64,000 nt of DNA from Azorinus chamasolen. Its lineage: Eukaryota; Mollusca; Bivalvia; Cardiida; Solecurtidae. Position numbers and translations under genes: made by a program. Positions within the stretch are counted from its first letter, which is position 1, and every line of letters starts with the position of its first letter. The notes under the pieces are model-generated. The model saw nothing but the letters and a program-made list of their open reading frames with translations, ran no database searches and had not been told where the DNA came from. The stretch is from assembly GCA_963576725.1 (NCBI GenBank), contig OY755247.1:17486526-17550525 (forward strand). Reading direction: 5' to 3'. Shown in pieces: positions 21,407 through 32,400 of the stretch.

Positions 21407-21517
21407 ACAACCACACACTCTTTTAGATGTCACTGTTTCTTCATGTCAGGTCAAGTCAAGTTGATTCATCTTTTATAATGTTATACCAACCACGTTATGG
21501 AAACATTGAAAGCAATG

Positions 21518-21765
21518 CCATAGTCCCCTACCAGTTTTCTATTAAAGTACAACTGCTGTAATCCCGTGAAAAATCAACTTAGCGTAACAAAATTCAAACT
21601 TGATCTGTAACTCATTATAATAAAGCTACATACCAAATGTCACTTCAATATCTGCAGAGGGTTTAAAAAACTAAAGTGTGACTGACTGACTGACTGACGG
21701 ATGGACAGACGGAAGGAGTGCAAACCTATAGTCCCCTTTGGCATTGCCGGTAGGGGACTAATAAA
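21518..21765 (+). mobile_element. TAGTCCCC inverted-repeat element
   Basis: TAGTCCCCTACCAG at the left and GCCGGTAGGGGACTA at the right form a terminal inverted repeat. A GACTGACT microsatellite (21680-21700) sits near the right end. No ORF. Confidence 0.7.
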
Positions 21766-21866
21766 TGATGCCATTAGAACTGATACATGTACATTACGTA
21801 ACAATACACACTGTTAAAACATTGTTTCATTGTTCTTCGCAATTAGCCCTTTAAATGTAAAAAGTA

Positions 21867-22060
21867 CAGAGCTACAGATAAGGGTGCATACCCAAATACG
21901 AATATCATTAGTTCTCCATCAAACCCTATACTGTGACCACTCTTTAGAATCGTCTCTGTGAGACGATTCTAAAGAGTGGTCACAGTATAGGGTTTGTTGG
22001 AGGAATAAAGAAGTTATTCTTTAAAATATTTTTAATTTACGTGTCTTATCTGGAGCTCTG
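21867..22060 (+). mobile_element. CG-MITE, intact reference copy
   Basis: CAGAGCTACAGATAAGGGTG to GTCTTATCTGGAGCTCTG, flanked by AAGTA and AAGTT. The hairpin has about 46-bp arms (CAAACCCTATACTGTGACCA and complement) meeting at GTCTCTGTGAGAC. Confidence 0.88.
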
Positions 22061-22248
22061 AAGTTGCAACTTAGCACTTGCATACAGTGTAAAACAAGTA
22101 AAACAGATTTTTCTGGAAACAACATGAGACTATACAAACAAACTAAAAATACTTTAAATAAAAATACATACCTTTTATTGAGATAAAGGTGGGAATGACT
22201 AGAACAAGAACACCAAAATAATGGGCTATAAACTAACCCATTCTTGCT

Positions 22249-22479
22249 TTAACCTTTTACTCCATCAATATTCATTGAATATTAATTGATTAATTTTTAT
22301 AATGACTTATGGACACAGGAATGTCTGGCCATGACAGAAATTGTAGAATCATATTTATATTATTTCATATTAAGTAAACAGAGCAGACCCTGATCAGTCA
22401 TTTCATACAAAACTGTCTGATCTGGGTCTACTCTGTTTGCAACAGTGAAGAAAGGTGTTTCTATGGAGTAAAGGGTTAA
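22249..22479 (-). mobile_element. pbB MITE
   Basis: TTAACCTTTTACTCCATCAA to GGAGTAAAGGGTTAA, TTAA both sides. Reverse-orientation hairpin with degraded centre. Confidence 0.82.
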
Positions 22480-22575
22480 TGCAAAAATATCAAATAATAC
22501 CTAGAAATGTGCCTGTGGGACACAGATTCCCTCTCTTTCAAATAACTGAAGCTATGGTCAGATCTATCACATGGG

Positions 22576-22755
22576 TTAACCCATTACCTCATAAGCTATA
22601 TTTAGATACAACCTCTTTGAATAAATCTACCGAAAAGAAGCATTAACTAGAAAAAAGGAAACTTTTACAACTGTTAAGCTTAGAAACCATTGTGATGAAT
22701 GTAGCATTTGCTCCGGTAGTTGGATCTAAAAATAGCCTATGAGGTAATGGGTTAA
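22576..22755 (+). mobile_element. pbC MITE with internal deletion
   Basis: TTAACCCATTACCTCATAAG to GAGGTAATGGGTTAA. The second hairpin arm is missing after GCATTTGCTCC and the element resumes at AGTTGGATCTAAAAATAGCC. Confidence 0.8.
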
Positions 22756-22821
22756 AGCAGTCCTTACCCTTGAAGATGGGAAACAAGTGTAAGGACATTT
22801 TAACACAGTGCTGTTTGACAT

Positions 22822-23071
22822 TAATCCTTTCCATGTTCTATGTTTATTCAAAATTTCAATATCTACTGGATATTATTATTATGATAAAATAGTATTAATG
22901 AAATATGGAAAGTGAAACATAGCCAATTTAGAAAGTAAGGACACCAGTTTTTCAAATTCCATCAGCAAACGGAGCAGACCCTGATCAGACGGCTCCTATA
23001 GGAGTCATCTGACCTGGGTCTACTCTATTTGCAAACGCGTGAAAACATGTTGATATGAAGGAAAGGGCATA
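22822..23071 (-). mobile_element. pbA MITE
   Basis: TTAATCCTTTCCATGTTCTA to GAAGGAAAGGGCATAA. Hairpin GACCCTGATCAGACGGCTCC / GGAGTCATCTGACCTGGGTC, reverse orientation. Confidence 0.8.
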
Positions 23072-23317
23072 AGCACATTGCCCCAACACATTGTCCTAGG
23101 TCAGTGTTTGGACAAGGGTTAAAAGATATTAATCACCGTATGACGTGTTTACAGAAACATAAAATTTACTTCAAAGGACATACACTTGTTTTTTTTTAAC
23201 AATTTACCAAAATCCTAACAAAACAGTCAATTTAGGAGTTCAATAAAATTACAACACACAAAATATAAATTCAAGAAATCACATAGAACTTGCTTATATA
23301 TGATTTAAGCTGCTAAT

Positions 23318-23466
23318 TTAATGGCTTGCAGAGTTCTGATTGGTAGATGCAGAGGTGTTCTGGGTGTTCTGATTGGCTGGAAATACAGAGGCTGGATATT
23401 GATTAGCCACTTCCGTATAAGCAGGTGGCTGAGGCATCTGATTGGCTGGCTCACTTGCAAAACCAC
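23318..23466 (-). CDS. WBP1-like gene, exon 6 (terminal)
   Basis: Acceptor TTCTTTTGGTAG, 149 nt, enters in phase 1 and ends in TAA. It encodes the second WW-ligand motif (PPAYTEV) and an Asn/Gln/Ser-rich C-terminus in which ANQ/TNQ recurs. Confidence 0.87.
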
Positions 23467-26400
23467 CTACCAAAAGAATTCAAATACATAGAGTTATATC
23501 TGTACTCATTTAGCATAAAAATTGTTTGCCATCAGGGATTTTAAAAGTAAGGCCAAGGTCTTGTTTAGTTCATTTTTATTAGTTGCATAAGAACAATTAT
23601 TTTACTTTTGTTAGATTTTTCATTGTTTAACCTTTTCGGTGACAAATTTCTAATTGTCTTCTGCAATCCAATTTTGTTAAATCATTCGGTAAAATAAGGA
23701 AATAAGATAAATAAACGCACATTTCCAAGGAATAAAGCACGGATATAGAAATAAGAGTTGAGACTAAAAGTGAAGTCCCTGATCAGACGCCGCCTTGAAT
23801 AGGCGGCAGATGCCGCCTTGAATAGGCGGCGTCTGATCTGGGACTGCACTATTTGTTGTGGTGCATTTTTGCGACAATGGCAGTGAAAGGGTTAATCAAT
23901 GTTTCAAATAAAATGTTGGTTTTTCTCTCTTCCTTATGAGCCTATTATGGTACCTCTTTAAAGTTGACACATTTTATAAATAGTAAAAGCGTCCTGTTTG
24001 AATAAATTTTAAGACATGATGGCCTACAGATGCAATTTTAAGGACTCTTTTTCAAAATCTTCAGGAATGGGAAAACTTTTTTACCAAACAAGAGTTGGAA
24101 CTCCCCATTGTAGATTTTATTGATAAAAAGGGTAGACCATAATCAGACTATGCCTACAGAGAATGTGATATAGATCTACCCTGTTTGCAAGAGGATCTTA
24201 ATGAGATATGAACATGTATTATAGACAAAAGGGTCATACATAAATATGTATAATACAGTGTTTAAAAGAAGATCAACAGCTTCCATACAATATATAACAA
24301 TTAATCCCGCTCTTGCGTGGACCTTTTTCTAGTATCTTTAATATAAATATTTATTCTCCACAGACGACAGCACAAAGTCTATGACAATACCTCGACTGTA
24401 ACCCTTCCCAATACTTTATTTTCAAAGAAAAGTCCAACACTGTTTCACAATAGAGCCCTTCAGTATCAAAGGGTAGGTATTCTCGGAAAAGAATTTAAAA
24501 TGTCAAACGGGCAGACCCTGATCTGACAGAGACCTCTATTTGCAAATACCACTTAACCCTTTACTCCATGAATATTTATGTAAGAAATAATAACATCATG
24601 AATATTTATTAGATTGTTACGAAAGCACATGGACAAAGGAATTTTTTGCCATAATAGAAACTCTAGAAACATAACTGTATTATATCATAAGCGAACTGAG
24701 CAGACACTGATCAGGGAGCTCCTACTGGAGCTGCCTGACCTGGCGCTACTCTGTTTGCAAAGGTGCAGAAAGGTGCATTGATGGAGTAAAGGGTGAACCA
24801 GTTTCTCTCTTTCAAAAGTCAATACCAATACACTTACCAGACTGGGTGGGATAAGGCATGCCAGCATTCCCTGGTATCCCAGACTTGGTATTGGCCGGAA
24901 ACTGGTCCGGATTACTTACAACCTGAGTAAAAGAAACGTTTCAAATCAATATACAGTAAAGTCAAAATCAATACATGGTAAAGTCAGTCTACAAATACCA
25001 CTCAAACGACACCAACTTTAGATAAAGTGGTAGCCTAAAGCAGGTTAAAAGTAATGCTCAAAGCTCCAATGAATTTTCTGCATTACTTTCATCCTGCATT
25101 AACCAGCCATCAAAAATCAGATGAGTAATATAAACCAGCGCCCATTATACACTGAAAAAGATACTGAACTATCAACAGTGTGGCTATAAAAACACATTAA
25201 CCCTTTACTCCATGAATATCCATGTAAGAAATAATGACATCATGAATATTAATTAGACTAATTGTTACAAAAGCACATGGAAAAAAGGAATTTTATGCCA
25301 TGACAGAAACTCTAGAAGCATAACTGTATTATATCATAAGCAAACTGAGCAGACACTTATCAGAGAGCTCCTACTGGAGCTGCCTGATCTGGCGCTACTC
25401 TGTTTGCAAAGGTGCAGTGATTTTTTACCTGCGAGTCCCAAGTCCTGTACTCACAAAAATCTCTGGGGATGCAAAGTTTCAAATTATGTGAGTCCCAATA
25501 ATGCATTGAAACTTCTAACAAAATTTAATTTTGAAGTTTTAGTGATATCTTAATTATAATCAATACCCAGTTTTCCATCAGCTAATAGTATAAAAAGCCA
25601 GTTTTAAAAATACCTTTGATTGGGTGTTTTAATGTATTTTCATAGAATATTTGGCCTCATTCTTTCAATTTGGGGACTCGTTGATTTGCAGTTTATCGAG
25701 TCCCAGGACTTGTGCAAGAAAATTTTAAAAAAAAATCACTGAAGGTGTTGAAACATATTCATGGACTAAAGGGTTAAATACATGTAGAGAAGAGTATGAA
25801 TTCATTCAATGAATTTAACCTTATATTCCATAAATACGCATTTCTATGCCTTTGCAAACAGAGCAGAGCCAGATCAGATGGCTCCTACAGGATCTGCTCA
25901 GTTTGCTTATGAAATAATATAGATATGATTCTATAGTCTTTGCCAAGACCAAAACGTCCTGCGTACATATGCCATTATAATTATAATTAATATTCACGAT
26001 GTCATTATTTCTTACACGAATATTCATGGAGCAAAGGGTTAAATAAAGTGTTAACCCTTTCCCTGTTCGGTATTCATGTAAGAAATTACGACATGAATAT
26101 TTATTAGCTAAGTCTGATCATGTAAACATTTCAAGGAAATGTTTTACTTTGACAAAAACTGCAGAATCAGATCTATATCATGTAAAAAGCAAACAGAGCA
26201 GACCCTGATCCGACGGCTCCTATATGAGCCGTCCGATCTGGTTCTACTGTGTTTACAAATGTGCGATAATGCATTTATATGAAGGAAACAGTACTCTCCA
26301 CTCCACCAGTTTGCATAGCTGAATAAGTCAATTTGGCATCATTTTGATAACTTGACCCTTTATTCCATAAACATGCCTTTCTGTGCCTTTGCAAACAGAG

Positions 26401-29400
26401 TAGATCCAGATCAGATGGCTCCTATAGAAGCCATCTGATCAGGGTCTGCTGTGTTTGCTTATGAAATAGTAAAGGATATAATTCTACAGTTTCTGCCATG
26501 GTCAAAACTTCCTGTATCAATGGGCCTCTTTAAGAAATAAACCAATTTATATTCATGATGTCATTATATTTTATATTAATATTCATGGAGTAAAGGGTTT
26601 ACATTTGCAAATTCTGAAAACACTAATTAAACGGCTCCTTAATGAGCCATTTAATCGTCGTTGTTTTCCTTATCGGATACTTAAGGTAATTGAGAGCAGT
26701 GGAAGATCAGACCATGCCTTTCTTTAAACATAACCTGATGTCAATCATTAACCCTTCCCCTATTCAATATTCACGTAAGAAATAAATTATCAGGGTTGCC
26801 ACAAATCAGATGAAACAAAATTCCCTGACATTTCACTGACATAATTTTAAATCTCCCTGACATGTTACATTGCGACATTGGTCTAACTGTCATAAATTAT
26901 GTTATATTTTTGAGGAACTTTAAAATATATAGTCTTGATTCTCATTTTTTTCAAAATTCCCTGACAATTCCCCGATTTTTTGCAAATTCCCCTGACATTT
27001 CACAAAATTCCCTGACAATTCCCTGACCTTGAAAAAAAAAATTCCCTGACTTTTCCCCTGACGCGTGGCAACCCTGATAATGTTAATCCTTACAGTGCGA
27101 GACACGAGTCACTAATGTCCTTTGCAAACAGTGTAGACCCAGATGAGAGGGCTCCTAGAGGAGCCCTCTCATCAGGGTCTGCACTGTTTGTCATATTACA
27201 CCTTTCTTTAGAAAAATCCCTAATTATTCACCATAAACTTGACCTGTTTGAATTTTGGAATAGTTCATTTGAAAATTCAGCGTTGCAAGGGTTAAGGTAA
27301 TTAGATTTAGCCGAGTAAACTGTTGAAACTTTCTTGATAGTACCTCAGAGTAAGGCGGTGGACACATGTTAACCCCTGGCATGGCATCTGGGCCCGTTGG
27401 ATAGCCGTATCCCGATGCCGGCTGGTACCCTGTAGGCTCCAAGGTAACTATTCTAGTATTGCCTTGGTGATGTGACCGACGAGGAACAACTTGAAATACT
27501 GATAAAAAGCCATGACCCATCCCTGGTTGGTTCCTGATGACTCGTTGCCTCTGCTTGTAATAGCCGCATCCTCCAAAACATGACATCAGAATAAACAGCA
27601 CGACAAACCTGGCAAAAAAAAAGAAAGTCAGTTCTAAAATCTGAATACTGTCTATATCACCGGCGGAACAGCATTTGAATATTTGCCAAATTCAGAGCTG
27701 TTGAATTTCGGAGTATTCAGGATATCTAGGTGAAACATTTAGCCCAGAGCAACAGAAAAAGGTGCGTTCTCAAGATACTAAATTCTATGTTGTGACCTCT
27801 CTTTAGAATAGTTTTCAGAGGAACCCTGTATGACTGAACTGCATAAATTGGTATAAACCTTTACTCCATAAATACACCTTTCAACATCATTGCAAACAGA
27901 CCAGACCCAGATCTGATGGCTCCTGTAAGAACACCATCTGCTCAATGTCTGCTCTGTTTGCATATGACATAATATAGATATAATTCTACACTTATTGTCA
28001 TGGCCAAACATTCCTGTTTCAATATGCTATTTTAACCCTTTCCCTCGTGTAAACGTGTTTTCACGCATCTGCAAACAGAGAAGACCCAGATCAGACGGCT
28101 CCTAGAGGAGCCATCTGATCAGGTTCTGCTCTGTTTGCTGATAGAATTTGATAGATCTTTTCTTTAGTTTCTAAAATGGCTACAATGTTTAATTTTCCAT
28201 ATTTCATTAAAATTATTTGTTCATGAATATTCAGTAGGTATCGAAATTTGAAATAAACATAGAACAGGGAAAGGGTTAAGAGTTAATCTAATTCATATAC
28301 AGTTGAACTTCGATAACTCGAACTTCAAGGGACTATACAAATTAGTTCGAGATAACAGAAGTTCGAGTCATCGGATTTCTAATCTGAATAATTTCTCAGG
28401 GTCACAGCTTAATACAGGTCTAAAGTAATGCTGAAAGCTCCCACAGGAGTTTTCAGCATTACTTTAGACCTGTATTAAGCTGTCACATGTGTTTCAAGAT
28501 ATCTGTAGAGATACATTATTAGAGCAATTCTGTATTATAAGTTTTGGAAGGACGGAACGTTTTGTTCGAGTTATCCAAGTTCGTGATATCAAAGTTCAAC
28601 TGTATATGATAGCACTATTTTTTTATATTTTTCACATGAATATTCATGAAGTAAAGGTAAAACAAATCTCTATAAATAGAAATCATTATAAATGCGCGAA
28701 ACAGTGGAATGAACGGCTGTAGGGGTGTGATAAAGCATTTGAATACAGTATATAAATATCACATCCTATGGAGACAGACAGCATGTACTGTCAACCCGAG
28801 GTTGGTTATGTTCACCGAGGCGTTAGCCGAGGTGGACATCACCATACCGAGGGTTGACAGTAAATGCTTTCACTCTCCATATGATGTGATATTTATTTTA
28901 TTATACTGATCAGCACAATCAATTTTGTCAGAAAAAAATATTTATTCAATGACAACAATAAACAGTTTTAAACAAAAGTTATAGAGCTACTCGGTGCTTA
29001 AAAATCGCGGAACAGCTTCACATTTCTTTTCATTACACGTTATAAGTACTGGTGGAGCCCTTTTCACTGTCCAATCTTGACAGAGCCTCCTCCGAAGTAG
29101 TCGCATAACGCGACATTTCTCAAAAAATAAACAAAAACAAATCAATTATCAATTAATCATGTTGATCAAATTGCAAGCATTAGATGACGTCAGTCGTTGA
29201 CATCATATGATGATGTTGCGCACACAATTTAATAAGCGCTCACTGATCTACATGTTCCGTGCCTATGGTAGCGGGAGACAGACAGTATTTTTCTGATAGG
29301 AATTTTTTTCCCACTGGGCCTGACAGTATTTCTATGTCACGGTGGCCTATGGGAAATTAACATTGTAATTGAAATTGGGGTATTCTAATAGAAGTTGTCC

Positions 29401-32400
29401 TTAGCGGCAATCGAAAAGAAGTCTAACTGTGGGTCTGTAAAGCAGTTGGTAGCTTAATGCAGGTTAAAAGTAATGCAAAAAGCTCCTATATGAGTTTTTT
29501 GCACTAATTTAACTCTGTAGTAAGCAACCATTTGTTTTTTAAGACTCCCAAATTAAACAGTTATCGCTGTCAGACTAGAGCACCCTGCATTTCAACCTAC
29601 CAGAAGTACCACATGTTCCATATTGACAACTTGTAGCCATAGGTGTACCTCCTGTCATTGTCATTATCATCATCGAAGCAGCATTCCCCCTCACAACATC
29701 TCTGGCCATCTGCACAACTGTATATAAACAGAACATCATGCTACGTTGAAAACAATTTTATGGTATAAATGAATCTACTTCTTTCTCACAAACATTCCAA
29801 TCTGACCTAAATTACAGCTCCACTATTCTGGCCAAAAGATTTGAATCTTTATTTATGTCTTAACTCTGCATACTTAACCATTATCTGCAGCAAAACCAAT
29901 TGTCAAATTGTTATATATTTCTCCTCAGAAATGCAGTATGGCTATTTGGATCTTAATATACATTATGTGACTCTGCATCTCATCTAGATTCATACTGTTG
30001 GCATAACGAGGGCTTGGTGCAAAACTATTCGAACTCCTTCACAAAGTGAAGGAGTTAGAATAGTTTTGCACCAAGCCCTCGATAAGCAATCATGAATTTG
30101 CTGCCAGTGTAAAACGAATCAATCAGTTATCAATAATGTAACTCTTTCTTTCATACAAATTCCTTTTTCCAATCCTTTCCAAACAGAATAGACCCAGACC
30201 ATACAACTGCTGTAAGAGACATCTGAGCAGGGTCTGTTCTGTTTGCTCATAAAATTACAATAGACCCAACTCAAGTTTCTACCAATACCAAAACATACTA
30301 TGTACATATGCCAGTATGAGGAGTTGGACAAACAAGATTTTAACCAAATGTTACATGATCTTTCCAAAGCTGAAAAAAAAGATACTGATCGCGACAAGCA
30401 CTCAATTCTGTAGCTCACCACAGAGAGTATTCTGAAAGTATGAAATGAAAACATGCACGTTTTCCACAAGTTTATATGGTTTCAGACCACAATACACAAT
30501 ACTTTTTTAACATCCCTTGTATGTATTGCCTCTTTCTACAAAAGTACAATTCGGGAGACGCTGAATAGTTTGGAATTTTATCACCACATGATATGCCAAA
30601 TTACTAAAAATTTCATCTGGTTTCAACTTTCTTGAATTCAAAATATCACCCATATATCACCCATAGTGTTTTAAATATTAACCTTTTACTCCATATATAC
30701 TTTTGCAAACAGGGTAGACCCAGATCATGAGTCTGCTGTGTTTACTTAAAATTAATGGAATTCTGATCGGATTCTATAGTTACGACAATGGCCAAACATT
30801 CCTGTGTTCATACATCATAAATTATAAAAATTCATCAATGATGATGTCATTTCTTACACGAGTACTAATGGAGTAAAGGGTTAGCTACCATTATCAAAGA
30901 ATGCAGGGCTCTGTCAGTTGATAAACTTGTATCAGGGAAATAGAACACCAAAGTCCAAAAATTATTCTTTGTTGTCAACTTGTAGGACTCAAGCTGGAGC
31001 TCTCCATTACGGAGAAGTTTAGTGATATTGAGGGAGAAGTTTTGTCCTGATTTTGTTTCTCCCTATATGTTCTATATATTATATATATTAAAGCTTCTCC
31101 CTCAGCTCAAAACATAAAGTCGGCAGGATTCGGGAGACATTTTCTCCAAAATCGCCCTCTTGCTTGAGCCCTGAACTGGATTGATTTTAACATTTCTTCA
31201 AAAGTTACATTACATACCTTCTGCCATTATCACAGAGTTCTGCAATCACCTTAAATAAAAGAAGAAAAAAAAGTAAAACAATTGTGTAGTTTAACTCTTT
31301 ACTCCTTTCTATGCCTTTACACACAGAGAAGACACAAATCAGATGGTTCTGTAGTAGCCGTCTGATCAGGGTCTGCTTTGGTTGCCGAAGATATAATATA
31401 AATTCTAGTTTCTGCCATGGCCAAAATTTCCTGTGTCCATGTACTAATATAGTAATTAGCCAAACTAATATTCATGCTGTCAGGATTTGTTACATGAATA
31501 TTCATGGAGAAAAGGGTTAAATTCTAATAGAAGCATTTCTGCTAAAGAATTTATTTAAATATAAAAACAAACTCTTAATAAGCTTAAATCAGAAATATAC
31601 ATCACATGGAAATCTATCAATCTAAGACTTTAATCTCATCATTAAGCTGAAAAGACAATGCTAATTTTGTGATGGTTGCCGTCTTTTGGGTATCATCAAA
31701 ACCGAAGGAAGCTTGATGTCACCATTTAGAGTACACATGAGGGGAGTAGGTCAGGCTAACATAAATTTATAATGTTTATATGTTTATAATGTTATAATAT
31801 TTATAATTTTTCTGACTTGCTATTACCATGTGATTTAATTCTTAAAGAGACAGTTTCTACTGGCACCAGGCAGTTTGTTTAAAAATGAATATCAATTACA
31901 TAAATCAGTTGTTTATAATTATGCTGAAAAGAAGTATATAGCAAGAATACCAGTCGAATAACCTCCAAAGAAGACACAACTTTCACATGTTTGATATCAA
32001 AGACACGTTTTGTTTTTTCGGCAATGTATTAGTATTTATTCGGCTCCAATTTAAGTTTCGTTAACTGTTTGACCAAGGTCGATAATATTGTTGTAGAACA
32101 AAAATTATAAGTATCATACTATCAATGAAAATGGTTTATTTAGTATAACAGGGGCAATTTTCAATATAAGTTCAAATTGACAATCTTCGAACAGATACCA
32201 AGTTTTATATTATGAAAAATATGCATTCATTGTAAGGACTTCCACTTTAATATTCACCGCATTGTAAACATGACACTAACCAGACACAATTTAGATACAT
32301 ATCAGGCCTCTCTCTCCCCTTGGCCAATTAGTTGTCCTATATTATTGCACAACTATTCATGCAGTATTGGAAGATTTAACCTGTTGTTTTCACATTTTCA

